Shown here: one piece after another, positions 24,830-33,911 of the stretch
Layout of the letters: every line of letters starts with the position of its first letter
Numbering within the stretch: position 1 is the first letter of the stretch
Source of the DNA: Nostoc sp. UCD121
GTDB taxonomy: Bacteria > Cyanobacteriota > Cyanobacteriia > Cyanobacteriales > Nostocaceae
NCBI RefSeq assembly: GCF_014222285.1
Contig: NZ_JACKZS010000008.1
Span: 25,041 to 89,040, forward strand
Direction of reading: 5' to 3'
Length of the DNA stretch: 64,000 nt
The notes under the pieces: model-generated
Database searches by the model: none
Told to the model about the DNA's origin: nothing
Seen by the model: only the letters and a program-made list of their open reading frames with translations
Translations under genes and position numbers: made by a program

Positions 24830-27079
24830 TTGAAGACAAGGATAATAAAAGTGGTTCAAACTAGTCTAAATCCTCAAATAAATCCAGCCTCTGAAACTGA
24901 ACCAAGTTACGGACAATTGTTTGCCGTATTTGTGCGAAGATTTCCTTGGTTTTTAGCAGTATTAATTAGTTCTATTGCTATAGCAGGCATCGTAACTTTA
25001 AAAACTAAACCAACTTATAAAAGTTCAATGCAACTGCTAGTAGAATCTAACTATCAAGGTAAGAAAGAAGGAGCAGGGGTAGATAGCCAGTTTACTGACT
25101 CTAATATTGTCATAGATACAGCAACTCAGCTTAACTTAATGCAGAGTTCTGGACTTATCCAAAAAGCAGTTGATAAACTTCAGTCTGATTATCCAGATAT
25201 CAGTACAGGTGAAATTAAAGCTTCTTTAGTCTTAACTCAATTGAGAAGCAAAGAAGATAATGTTGCTACAAAAATCTTTCAAGTCGAATACACTGCTGGA
25301 GATCCAGAAAAGACACAAAAAGTTCTGGGTGCAATTCGACAAGTTTATCTGGAATATAACAAACAACAGCAGACTTCGCGGTTACAAAAAGGTCTGCAAA
25401 TTATTAGGGAACAGTTAAGTAAAGCCAGTGAAGAAGTAAACGCATCTGAGACTAATTTACAAAGGTTTCGCCGAAATCAAAACTTAATTGATCCAGAGTC
25501 ACAGGCCAAAGCGATTGAGACAGCTTTAAATAATATCGCTCAAGAAAGACAGACAACTCGCGCTCAGTATGGCGAAGCCTTAGCACGCCAAAAATCTTTA
25601 GAAGAACAACTTAACCGTTCTCCTCAAAATGCTCTAGTTGCTTCTCGTCTGAGTCAGTCTACTCGCTATCAAGGCTTACTGAACGAAATCCAAAAAAGCG
25701 AATTGGCACTAGCACAAGAACGCTTACGCTTTACAGATCAGACTCCGAGTGTGCAAAAGCTCAAAGAACAGCTTCAGGGACAGAAGGAATTATTGCAACA
25801 AGAAGTAGGAAGAACTTTAGGTGAAAAGTCTGCTAATGCATTCACTTCTGGAGACTCTCTTCTTGAAAAAGGACAACTTGGCCAAATCGATCTTAACCTT
25901 GCTGGTCAGTTAGTAGAAACGCAGACAACTATAGTTGCTTTAACTGCCCGCGATCAAAGTTTAGCTCAGAAAGAAAACGAACTACGTTTGGAAATCAAAC
26001 GCTTTCCGCCGCTGTTAGCTTATTACAATCGGATGCTACCGCAGTTGCAATTTAGTCGTGAAAGGTTAGAGCAGCTTTTAAGAGCAGAACAGCAATTGCG
26101 GCAAGAACTTTCCAAGGGTGGTTTTAATTGGGAAGTGGTAGAAGATCCCCAAAAAGGCGCACAATTAGGCCCCAATCTCCAACAGAACTTGCTGTTAGGT
26201 GCTGTGGTTGGGTTGATGTTAGGAGGCATTGCCGCCTTTATTCGAGATTCGGCTGATGATGCAGTTCATACCACTGCTGAGTTAGAGAAGCAAATGGCTC
26301 TACCTTTGTTGGGAACAACCCCCAAGTTACCGCCAGCTAAACCCAGAGAATCAATGATTAAATTGCCCTTTGGCAAGCCAGAAGTTCTCGCCCCTTGGAC
26401 AATTCAGGTACTGCAATCTCCACCACGTTGGGAATCGCTGGATCTGATTTACAAAAACATTGAACTTTTAAATACTGTTGCTAACTTGAAGTCTTTGATG
26501 ATTACCTCAGCTTTACCAGATGAGGGTAAGTCAGCTTTGGCGTTAGGTTTAGCGATGAGTGCTGCCCGTTTACACAAAAGGGTGTTACTAATTGATGCCA
26601 ATTTACGCGATCCCAGTTTGCACCACCAACTGAATCTTCCCAATGAACAGGGACTTTCAACTCTATTGGCGAGTGATGCAAGTCTACCCAGCCAGATTAG
26701 TCTTCAATACGCAGGTTCCGCCTACATCGATATTTTGACTGCTGGCCCCAAGCCTGCTGACCCAGCGAATCTGTTGAGTTCTCCCCGAATGATGCAATTG
26801 ATGGCAGCTTTTGAGGAAAACTATGATTTGGTACTCATAGATGCTCCCCCTGTTCTTGGTTTGGTGGATGCCATGCTTACTGCCTCATCTTGTCGTAGCG
26901 TGGTCATGGTGGCAAGCATTGGTATTGTGACACGAAGCCAGTTGACTCAGGCTACAGCAATGCTAAGTAAGTTAAACCTGATTGGGGTTGTAGCTAATGG
27001 GGTATCAAACTCTAGCAGTAATTACGTACCTTATATCAAACAACAGCAATTGGCTCTCCGTCAAGCTGTAGAAAAGTAG
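24830..27079 (+). CDS. Wzc-like polysaccharide copolymerase with BY-kinase domain
   Basis: This 749-residue protein joins a Wzz/chain-length domain to a bacterial tyrosine kinase. A transmembrane helix at about 35-56 is followed by a long periplasmic coiled-coil region (about 180-420) and a second helix at 453-470. The cytoplasmic kinase has Walker A in SALPDEGKSALAL (about 560), Walker A' in RVLLIDANLRDP (about 585) and Walker B in DLVLIDAPPVLG (about 667). The C-terminus has only two tyrosines (NYVPYIK) in place of a Tyr cluster, so autophosphorylation may be limited. It should control polymer length and export. The start is uncertain: TTG 24830 or GTG 24851, neither with a good ribosome site. 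Confidence 0.88.
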   Translation: MKTRIIKVVQTSLNPQINPASETEPSYGQLFAVFVRRFPWFLAVLISSIAIAGIVTLKTKPTYKSSMQLLVESNYQGKKEGAGVDSQFTDSNIVIDTATQLNLMQSSGLIQKAVDKLQSDYPDISTGEIKASLVLTQLRSKEDNVATKIFQVEYTAGDPEKTQKVLGAIRQVYLEYNKQQQTSRLQKGLQIIREQLSKASEEVNASETNLQRFRRNQNLIDPESQAKAIETALNNIAQERQTTRAQYGEALARQKSLEEQLNRSPQNALVASRLSQSTRYQGLLNEIQKSELALAQERLRFTDQTPSVQKLKEQLQGQKELLQQEVGRTLGEKSANAFTSGDSLLEKGQLGQIDLNLAGQLVETQTTIVALTARDQSLAQKENELRLEIKRFPPLLAYYNRMLPQLQFSRERLEQLLRAEQQLRQELSKGGFNWEVVEDPQKGAQLGPNLQQNLLLGAVVGLMLGGIAAFIRDSADDAVHTTAELEKQMALPLLGTTPKLPPAKPRESMIKLPFGKPEVLAPWTIQVLQSPPRWESLDLIYKNIELLNTVANLKSLMITSALPDEGKSALALGLAMSAARLHKRVLLIDANLRDPSLHHQLNLPNEQGLSTLLASDASLPSQISLQYAGSAYIDILTAGPKPADPANLLSSPRMMQLMAAFEENYDLVLIDAPPVLGLVDAMLTASSCRSVVMVASIGIVTRSQLTQATAMLSKLNLIGVVANGVSNSSSNYVPYIKQQQLALRQAVEK

Positions 27080-27153
27080 CTAGTATGGCTAGGATTGATC
27101 CCCGACTTCTTTATATAAATCGGGAATCTAAATTAGTTTAAATGCAACATACT

Positions 27154-27187
27154 GTAGGGTAGCGCAGCTGTGCTACCCTACTTTTTT
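27154..27187 (+). terminator. Palindromic terminator after the wzc-like gene
   Basis: GTAGGGTAGCGCAG and its perfect reverse complement (27154-27181) are followed directly by TTTTTT. The arm belongs to the dispersed palindrome family, here with a T-run, so it can act as a factor-independent terminator. It would divide the island into two transcription units. Confidence 0.75.
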
Positions 27188-27715
27188 ATGAACAAAATTA
27201 ATTTTATTGCTATCAGGAAAATTTTAGTATATTTATGCGATCTTTATGGGTTTTCAGAGAAATTACTGGCTCTTTAAAGAGTAAATAAAGAATTTATTTG
27301 AGCGATCGCTATTCTTAAATAGTCTTATATTCTAGAGATTAAAGCACTTCGTAAAGGCTAGAAGATAATAGCAGACTGGTTTTGGTAAATCTATCGATAC
27401 AATAAACACCTCAGTGCAAGTAAACGTAGATATAAATTTATGGGTAATTTCCCTCTACATATTTCTACTTTCAGTAGTTACCGGAAAATACCGATTACCC
27501 ATGAATATTGATAGTAACTTTGATTTTTAAACCTCTACACCAGCAGACTTCTGGACGATATGTGCTTGACTGAGTGGCAAATAGCAATAACATATTTTTG
27601 CCCTCAATTATCTCCAAATTTTTGGACTTACAACAAGATTCGGATTTGGGTCTTTGGCATTGATAGCCTTTGATAACGCCTCAGTAATTCACTCCTGTAT
27701 AAACCCAAAGACATT
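27188..27715. promoter_or_regulatory. Leader region upstream of hepC-hepA
   Basis: A 528-base non-coding stretch follows the terminator, so the hepC-hepA promoter should be here. It contains one HIP1 site (27303) and TTACCGGAAAAT near 27480, which resembles but does not match the TCCGGA (DIF+) element reported for heterocyst-type starts. In PCC 7120, hepA needs sequence several hundred bases upstream for induction (established knowledge). No operator can be assigned by eye. Confidence 0.4.
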
Positions 27716-28435
27716 ATGACAGCTTCAATAATTCCATCTCTAGAGAATTTATATGATGTAACCCAGGAACAGCAAGATAATCGTGGGTACTGCACACTCC
27801 AGTGGCGGCGGGGTCAGCTGTTGGTAAAGTTGCCTGGACGAGTTAAACAACCCTATCTGCCTGCATTAAATAGTAAGCGATCGCTAGTAGAATGCTTACA
27901 AAATTCTCCAGTAAGTTTGGTAAGCATAGATCCAAAGCTGGGTGAGGCTTTGCTCAGGTTTTGGGCAGATGCGTGTCAAGAAGCTGAAAAACCAATATTC
28001 CTAAGCATACCTGCTGGCAATAAACCTTCTAATCAACCCTGGAGACAATTGCAGCGATTAATTGATTGGATTGCTGCTTTAGTATTGCTGGTATTAGTAA
28101 GTCCAGTCATGCTGGGATTGATGGCATTAATGCAAGTTTACTCACCAGGATCGCTCTTTTGTCGTGAATGGCGTGTCGGAGAACGGGGTAAACTCTTTCA
28201 AGCAATGAAGTTTTGCACGCACAATATCACACCGTTAGAGCATTGGATGGGTAAATACAATCTCGACAATCTACCCCAGTTATTTAACGTGCTGCGCGGT
28301 GATATGAGTTTGACTGGATCTGATAGTTGGACTTTAGAAGATGCAGTACAGCTAAATAAACTACCAGAAATTAAAGCTTCCTTAGAAGCAGAGGCACAGT
28401 CTCACCTCTTACATCTAGATAGCCAAACCCTGTAA
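27716..28435 (+). CDS. hepC: HepC: degenerate bacterial sugar transferase
   Basis: The 239-residue protein lies directly before hepA, as hepC (alr2834) does in PCC 7120. A hydrophobic segment at about 114-138 (IDWIAALVLLVLVSPVMLGL) and the following FCREWRVGERGKLFQAMKF and LDNLPQLFNVLRGDMSLTGS match the catalytic domain of polyprenyl-phosphate hexose-1-phosphate transferases. The match is incomplete: KFRTM reads KFCTH, the Asp-Glu dyad after it and the DPRxTxxG stretch are missing, and GPRP reads GSDS. The N-terminal 110 residues are unlike the multi-helix WbaP type. It may therefore be an inactive or regulatory relative of the initiating transferase. hepC mutants lack a normal HEP layer in PCC 7120. 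Confidence 0.82.
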   Translation: MTASIIPSLENLYDVTQEQQDNRGYCTLQWRRGQLLVKLPGRVKQPYLPALNSKRSLVECLQNSPVSLVSIDPKLGEALLRFWADACQEAEKPIFLSIPAGNKPSNQPWRQLQRLIDWIAALVLLVLVSPVMLGLMALMQVYSPGSLFCREWRVGERGKLFQAMKFCTHNITPLEHWMGKYNLDNLPQLFNVLRGDMSLTGSDSWTLEDAVQLNKLPEIKASLEAEAQSHLLHLDSQTL

Positions 28436-28479
28436 TTCATCTGTGCGGTATTTCATCTACCGCACTGAGACTAAAGTTA

Positions 28480-28545
28480 AGCATTTCTTCCTTCTCTTCC
28501 TCTGTGTTCTCTGTGCCTCTGCGGTTCGTTCAAAAAAAGAATTAA
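28480..28545. repeat. Dispersed repeat ahead of hepA (CTCTGTGCCTCTGCGGTTCG type)
   Basis: The segment between hepC and the hepA start includes CTCTGTGCCTCTGCGGTTCG, a plus-orientation copy of the repeat also at 19676, 33810 and 37540. The frame upstream of hepA is open through it, but this is repeat sequence and not likely protein. Confidence 0.6.
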
Positions 28546-28601
28546 CCCTTAATTCACCAGTATCGATCTATCTACCTTGCCAAACTATTATTATAAAATC
28601 C

Positions 28602-30443
28602 ATGAATTCTCAACTTCCTCAAAAATTCCGTAGTCTGCTCAAAGCTTCCAGCTTTTGGCAAGACAACTATTTGATATTGCGAGAATTTAAACACTTTCGC
28701 AAAATAGTAATTTTAGCTCTGACATTCTCAATTTTAGCAGCAACCTTTGAAGGAGTAAGCATTGGTTTTTTACTCTCCTTCTTGCAAAGCTTAACTAGTC
28801 CAAATGCTCAACCTGTCCAAACAGGAATAGAATGGTTTGATACTTTAGTCTTAGGATCTAAGTCATCATCAATTAACCGTCTATACCGCATATCTTCACT
28901 GATATTATTAAGTACTTGGTTACGTGTCGCCTTCAATTATTTTGGACTAGTTTATACTGAATTATCCCAACTGCATTTTGGTGATCGCTTACGCAAGCAA
29001 ATTTTTGAACAATTACAATCCTTATCGTTAAGCTACTTTGCCAAAACTCGTTCTGGTGAACTAATTAACACAATAACCACAGAAATAGAAAGAATCAGGC
29101 AAGGTTTCAGTGGTGCAGCCTTTTTAGTAACTAGAGGCATAACAACTCTTGTCTACTTAATCTCAATGTTTTTGATATCATGGCAACTCACCGTGATTTC
29201 AGCATTACTATTTACACTGTTAGGTGTAGGGTTATCTAATCTGAATGCCAGAGTCAGAGAATCCAGTTTTGGCATGACAACTGCCAATGCTAACTTTACA
29301 TCAACAGCCATAGAATTTATTAATGGCATTCGCACTGTTCATTCTTGTGGTACTCAAGAATTTGAGCGCCAGCGTTACTACAAAGCTAGCGATAAGGTAG
29401 TAAGTACTACAACAAAAGTTGTATTCACTTGGACACTTGTGAAGCCAATTGCCGAAGGGGTAGCCACTACGGTGTTGGTGGGAATGATTATTTTGGCATT
29501 CACTAGCCTGGTTAGTAATGGAACGCTACAAGTTGCTTCTTTGCTAACATTTTTCTTTGTGTTATTTCGCTTCATCCCGTTTGTTCAAGATATTAATGGT
29601 ACACGAGCATTTCTCAGTACTCTACATGGCTCGGCAGACAACATTAAAAATTTGTTGAAAAGTGATGATAAACATTATTTTAAGAATGGGAAACTTCAGT
29701 TTAAAGCTTTAGAAAGGGCAATAAATTTAGTATCTGTAGATTTCGGTTACGATGACCAAAATATAGTACTGCATAACATTACCCTAACCATTGAAAAAGG
29801 GAAAATGACTGCGCTAGTCGGAGCATCTGGTGCTGGTAAAACCACCCTTGCTGATTTAATCCCCCGATTTTACAATGCTACAGAGGGAAATGTTTATATC
29901 GATGAAGTTGATATAAGACTATTTGAAATTAACTCTCTACGTCGTAAAATAGCTGTTGTCAGTCAGGATACATTTATCTTTAATACTGATGTTTGGCAAA
30001 ATATTGCTTATGGTACTCCACAAGCTACTAATGAGCAAATTCAAGAAGCTGCTAAATTAGCGAATGCCCTGGAATTTATTTTAGAAATGCCCGAAGGTTT
30101 TAATACCCAATTGGGAGATCGGGGTGTTAGATTATCTGGAGGACAAAGACAGCGAATTGCGATCGCGCGGGCCCTACTACGGAACCCAGAAATTTTGATT
30201 TTGGATGAAGCAACTAGCGCCTTAGATTCTGTATCAGAGCGCTTAATTCAAGACTCATTAGAAAAGCTATCTGTGGGTAGAACAGTAATTGCGATCGCTC
30301 ACCGTCTTTCTACTATTGCGAAAGCAGATAAAGTCGTAGTACTAGAAGCAGGACGGATAGTAGAACAGGGCAAGTATCAAGAATTACTCGCACGCCAAGG
30401 CAAGCTGTGGGAATATCACCAGATGCAATACTATAATTCGTAA
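28602..30443 (+). CDS. hepA: HepA: ABC-type exporter of envelope polysaccharide
   Basis: HepA is an ABC half-transporter needed for the heterocyst polysaccharide layer. From ATG 28602 the protein has 613 residues, close to the known HepA. The membrane domain has six helices (first FRKIVILALTFSILAATFEG, about 26-45; others near 103, 175, 200, 285 and 310). The ATPase domain has Walker A in GASGAGKTTL (about 407), Q-loop VVSQDTF, signature LSGGQRQRIAIARALL (about 512), Walker B ILILDEAT (about 532) and switch His AHRLST (about 566), all intact. The frame is open upstream to 28443, but that part is repeat DNA. Two subunits should dimerise. With no Wzx here it is the candidate flippase. Confidence 0.93.
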   Translation: MNSQLPQKFRSLLKASSFWQDNYLILREFKHFRKIVILALTFSILAATFEGVSIGFLLSFLQSLTSPNAQPVQTGIEWFDTLVLGSKSSSINRLYRISSLILLSTWLRVAFNYFGLVYTELSQLHFGDRLRKQIFEQLQSLSLSYFAKTRSGELINTITTEIERIRQGFSGAAFLVTRGITTLVYLISMFLISWQLTVISALLFTLLGVGLSNLNARVRESSFGMTTANANFTSTAIEFINGIRTVHSCGTQEFERQRYYKASDKVVSTTTKVVFTWTLVKPIAEGVATTVLVGMIILAFTSLVSNGTLQVASLLTFFFVLFRFIPFVQDINGTRAFLSTLHGSADNIKNLLKSDDKHYFKNGKLQFKALERAINLVSVDFGYDDQNIVLHNITLTIEKGKMTALVGASGAGKTTLADLIPRFYNATEGNVYIDEVDIRLFEINSLRRKIAVVSQDTFIFNTDVWQNIAYGTPQATNEQIQEAAKLANALEFILEMPEGFNTQLGDRGVRLSGGQRQRIAIARALLRNPEILILDEATSALDSVSERLIQDSLEKLSVGRTVIAIAHRLSTIAKADKVVVLEAGRIVEQGKYQELLARQGKLWEYHQMQYYNS

Positions 30444-30512
30444 TTCGTAATTGGCTACGCCCCGCTACCCTAAAGTAATTCGTAATTTACTAAATATAAA
30501 TTACGAATTCAT
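30438..30512. repeat. AATTCGTAATT direct and inverted repeats after hepA
   Basis: ATTCGTAATTCGTAATT (30438-30454) recurs at 30475-30490 and faces AAATTACGAATTC (30497-30510). The inverted pair could form a hairpin after hepA, but there is no T-run. Confidence 0.5.
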
Positions 30513-30553
30513 TTCCCTACTCAGTTATTGATAATTTTAACAAGGAAAAATAA

Positions 30554-31393
30554 ATGGTAAATATAGGATACCACACTGCTAAAATTCAGGGTAAATTTAA
30601 TCGTTCTCTATATAAAGCAGCCATTTCTCAGATTGTCAGCATCCCGATAAAGCAAACTCGGCAAGTTCCGGTAAGTATCTATGCCTTATCATGCGAACGC
30701 GATCTACCAGAACAAGTGGCAAGTATTCGCTCATTCATTCGTCATGTCGGCATTCCAGAGACATTTACTGTAGTTTCTGATGGCAGTTATACTGATTCTA
30801 GTTGTAATTTACTCAGCCGCATCCATCCCTGCGTTCAGGTAATACTTTTACAAAACTTCCTGAGAACAGATTTACCTCAATGTGTTCTTGATTATGCCCA
30901 ACTGCATCCAATGGGCAGAAAGTTGTCGGCATTGATGTCGATTCCTGTTAATGGTACTACGATTTACACTGATTCGGATATTCTATTTTTTCCTGGCGGA
31001 ATTGACTTGATTGATTTGAGCAAGTCGGATGATAAATACTCTCTTTATCTACCTGATTGTTCTATGTCGCTAGATGAGCGAATTATTTATGATGAGTCTG
31101 AAAAATTGAATCCTGTAAATGGTGGATTTATATTATTTAGGCATGAATTTGACTGGAGTTTTGCCATCGAGCGTTTAGCAAATCTTCAAAAAGCTCCAAG
31201 TTATTTCACTGAGCAAACGATTGTACATTTAACCATGCACCACAATCATGGTAAACCTCTATGTACAAAAAAATATGTTCTTAATGTAGAAGATCAGTTT
31301 ATTTATCCTGATAAATCTGCAAGTAAAAACATTGCTCTCAGACATTATGTAAGTGATGTTAGACACAAGCTTTGGTTTAATGTTGGCATATAA
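30554..31393 (+). CDS. Putative GT-A-type glycosyltransferase
   Basis: A 279-residue protein of no family I can name with certainty. VPVSIYALSCERDLPEQVASIRSF resembles a nucleotide-sugar-binding strand, TTIYTDSDILFFPGG (about 139) has a DxD motif with the flanks usual for GT-A transferases, and NPVNGGFILFRHEF (about 193) resembles the acceptor loop of GT8-like enzymes. It has no membrane segment. AAGGAAAAA lies nine bases before the ATG. Its place after hepA and before four more glycosyltransferases supports a role in envelope polysaccharide assembly. Confidence 0.65.
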   Translation: MVNIGYHTAKIQGKFNRSLYKAAISQIVSIPIKQTRQVPVSIYALSCERDLPEQVASIRSFIRHVGIPETFTVVSDGSYTDSSCNLLSRIHPCVQVILLQNFLRTDLPQCVLDYAQLHPMGRKLSALMSIPVNGTTIYTDSDILFFPGGIDLIDLSKSDDKYSLYLPDCSMSLDERIIYDESEKLNPVNGGFILFRHEFDWSFAIERLANLQKAPSYFTEQTIVHLTMHHNHGKPLCTKKYVLNVEDQFIYPDKSASKNIALRHYVSDVRHKLWFNVGI

Positions 31394-31463
31394 GTTGATG
31401 AAGATAAGCCTCTATTGATATGAGGAATTTAATTAATAAAAACGTAAAGACAAATGGTGATTA

Positions 31464-32666
31464 ATGCTTAACTCAATCAATGAAGCCAAACAAGATAATA
31501 AACAATTGCACAGAGGTATTTTTGAAGAAGACCTGATTTATCAATGCTCGAATTTTGATGTAGGCGAGGGCGGAGGTGTTGAAACTTATTTAGCTTCTCT
31601 GTTTGAACATCGACCACCTGAAGTTAGCGATCGCGTGATAAAATCGCTCAAGGGTGTTGACCAAAGCCAATTCAAGCTGCTGCACATCCACAGCCCAGAT
31701 TTACTATTGCAGCTTACAGGTGAATGTCCTACTGTATTTAGTGTTCATAATCACTCATTGTACTGTCCTAGTGGCACAAAATATTTAGCTGGGCAACGGA
31801 CAATCTGCGATCGCAACTTCTCTTACTTAGGTTGTACCTGGGGTAAATTAGCAGATAAATGTGGTAGCCGTAGACCGTTAAGAACTCTTAAAGAACTTCA
31901 AAATACTCATCAGTTATTAGATACCTTAAAAAAGGTAAAAATTACCTTTGTTGCTAATAGCGAATATGTGCGTCAAGAGTTGATTAAAAATGGTGTACCC
32001 CCGGAGCAAACTGTAACGCTACACTGCGGTATTTCTGTACCGCAAATAAAGACTGCTCCCCTGAGTTTAGAAGTCCACCAAAATCATAGAATTTTGTTTG
32101 TTGGTCGCATTGTTTCTGATAAAGGTCTGGAATGGCTGCTTAAAAGCTTAATACATACAAATCCAGAAATTAAACTTGATATTGCAGGTGAAGGCTGGGA
32201 ACGGCCACGGTTAGAAAAGTTAGCAAACACACTCGGATTAAGTAATCGGATCGTTTGGCATGGTTGGTGTGATGCTGACAAAATAAATCAACTTTATCAA
32301 CAGTGTTTTGCAGTCATCTTCCCTAGTGTTTGGCCTGAACCTGCCGGTCTTGTAACTCTGGAAGCATACTCTAATTATCGGCCTGTAATTGGTAGTGCAG
32401 TCGGAGGTATTCCAGAACATTTACAAGATGGGGAAACGGGCATTCTGGTTCCAGGTAATAATATCAAAAAGCTGGTTGATGCTATTCATGAGTTATATGG
32501 AGATCATCAAAAAAGCCGACAAATGGGTGAACAAGGTCATGCTTTATTGATGAATGAATTTACAATGGCGGCTCATGTAAGTAATCTGCAAACAATTTAT
32601 GCAAAAACAATAGCTGACTTTCCTTCGAGAACGAAAAAATTATATAGTATTTCTCAAGTGAAATAA
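31464..32666 (+). CDS. Family 4 glycosyltransferase
   Basis: A 400-residue GT-B enzyme. GEGGGVETYLASL is the acceptor-side glycine-rich loop; PTVFSVHNHSLYCPSGTKYL (about 92) is a Cys-bearing segment common in cyanobacterial GT4 proteins, and four further Cys follow within 40 residues (QRTICDRNFSYLGCTW, KCGS). The donor half begins HRILFVGRIVSDKGLEWLL (about 208) and has DIAGEGWERPRLEKLA and EX7E in PSVWPEPAGLVTLEAYSN (about 290). Sugar specificity is unknown. Confidence 0.9.
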   Translation: MLNSINEAKQDNKQLHRGIFEEDLIYQCSNFDVGEGGGVETYLASLFEHRPPEVSDRVIKSLKGVDQSQFKLLHIHSPDLLLQLTGECPTVFSVHNHSLYCPSGTKYLAGQRTICDRNFSYLGCTWGKLADKCGSRRPLRTLKELQNTHQLLDTLKKVKITFVANSEYVRQELIKNGVPPEQTVTLHCGISVPQIKTAPLSLEVHQNHRILFVGRIVSDKGLEWLLKSLIHTNPEIKLDIAGEGWERPRLEKLANTLGLSNRIVWHGWCDADKINQLYQQCFAVIFPSVWPEPAGLVTLEAYSNYRPVIGSAVGGIPEHLQDGETGILVPGNNIKKLVDAIHELYGDHQKSRQMGEQGHALLMNEFTMAAHVSNLQTIYAKTIADFPSRTKKLYSISQVK

Positions 32667-32729
32667 GCTGAGTTTAGTCGAAATTTTATAAGGTGCATCT
32701 TTTATCTATTAAATATAAAGGAAAAAAAT

Positions 32730-33722
32730 ATGTCGTTATCTCAAGAATGCCAACAGCCTTTAGTCAGCGTTATTATCCCTACCTATAATCGACCAGATTA
32801 TCTCAAGCAAGCGATTGCTAGTGCTATTAAACAGACTTATCAGAATATCGAAATTATTGTTTCAGACAATTGCAGTCCAGAAAATCCTCAAGCACTTGTG
32901 GCATCTTTTGGTGATTCACGCATCAGATTTTGGCGACATCAGCAAAATGTGGGTATGATAGCTAATCAGCAGCATGGCTTCAAGATGGCGCGAGGTAAAT
33001 ATATTGCTAGTCTTCATGATGATGATATGTGGAATGAAGATTTTCTAGCAAAGATTGTACCAGTTCTGGAAGTAAATCCTGAGTTAATTCTCGCTTTTTG
33101 TGACCAATATATCATAGATGCAAATGGCATAATTGATAATGCTGGGACTGAAAAAAATACACGCGGTTATAAGCGAGATAAACTGAAAGAAGGAATTTAT
33201 CAACCTTTCCACAAAGTTGGATTGGTAGATAAAAGTATCCCTACTGCTGCATCTTGTGTAATTCGCAATAATCTTGTCGATTGGGATAGTATTCCTCCAG
33301 AAGTTGGTGGGATGTGGGATTTATATTTAACTTACCTGTGTTGTATATCGGGTTATGGCGCTTACTACTATCCAGAAAGACTGACGCGATATCGCGCCCA
33401 TGAGCAAACTGATACTATGCTCAGTGGTAGTCGAGATGTCCAGGCAAAAATTCGCAAAGCTAAAAGCGAAATGTTTTGTTATCAAGTCTTTATGGAAGAC
33501 GCTCGTTTACAGCAATTTAGGACGTATTTTCAACAGAAATGGTTAGAGGCTAATACAACTTTGGGTATTGGTTTACTGCGAAGTAAAGAGATAGCGGTAG
33601 CACGTCCTTATTTTTGGCAGGCGCTGACTAAACAAAAGTTTAATGCGCGAACATTAGTCGCACTAAGTCTTAGTTTTACTCCGCAATTTTTGGCAAATAA
33701 ATTAATAGAGTTGTCGAAATAG
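32730..33722 (+). CDS. Family 2 glycosyltransferase
   Basis: A 330-residue GT-A enzyme with LVSVIIPTYNRPDYLKQAIA at residues 11-30, IEIIVSDNCSPENPQ, and the metal-binding ASLHDDDMWNEDFL (about 92-105). The C-terminal third has no membrane helix and ends in a helical LANKLIELSK. AAGGAAAAA lies seven bases before the ATG. It is probably co-transcribed with the GT4 gene 63 bases upstream. Confidence 0.9.
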   Translation: MSLSQECQQPLVSVIIPTYNRPDYLKQAIASAIKQTYQNIEIIVSDNCSPENPQALVASFGDSRIRFWRHQQNVGMIANQQHGFKMARGKYIASLHDDDMWNEDFLAKIVPVLEVNPELILAFCDQYIIDANGIIDNAGTEKNTRGYKRDKLKEGIYQPFHKVGLVDKSIPTAASCVIRNNLVDWDSIPPEVGGMWDLYLTYLCCISGYGAYYYPERLTRYRAHEQTDTMLSGSRDVQAKIRKAKSEMFCYQVFMEDARLQQFRTYFQQKWLEANTTLGIGLLRSKEIAVARPYFWQALTKQKFNARTLVALSLSFTPQFLANKLIELSK

Positions 33723-33729
33723 TAGAGTC

Positions 33730-33860
33730 TTGTAGGGGTAATTAATGAATTGCCCTTATCTGAAAATTTATCTTTTTGGCTATTGTTTACGTAAATCCTG
33801 TTTTTAACGAACCGCAAAGGGCGCAAAGAGCGCGAAGGTAAGAAAAGAAGATTATTTGAA
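33730..33860. repeat. Composite of two dispersed repeats
   Basis: An imperfect family-P palindrome (GTAGGGGTAATTAA then TGAATTGCCCTTAT, 33730-33757) is followed by TTTTTGGCTATTGTTTACGT, which also follows the palindrome at 58611. Then comes AACGAACCGCAAAGGGCGCA (33809-33828), a copy of the AACCGCAGAGG-type repeat. Confidence 0.6.
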
Positions 33861-33911
33861 GTTCTCTGGCTGCGGTTCTATGTGAGTTTATATTACTAAA
33901 GAAGGTATTGG

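Noticed and set aside
27475..27500. DIF+ (TCCGGA) heterocyst promoter element
   Set aside because: The sequence reads ACCGGA and no start site is known; the match is too weak to claim.
28443..28601. 53-codon N-terminal extension of HepA
   Set aside because: The extension is translated from a dispersed repeat; the known HepA size and the ATG at 28602 fit better.
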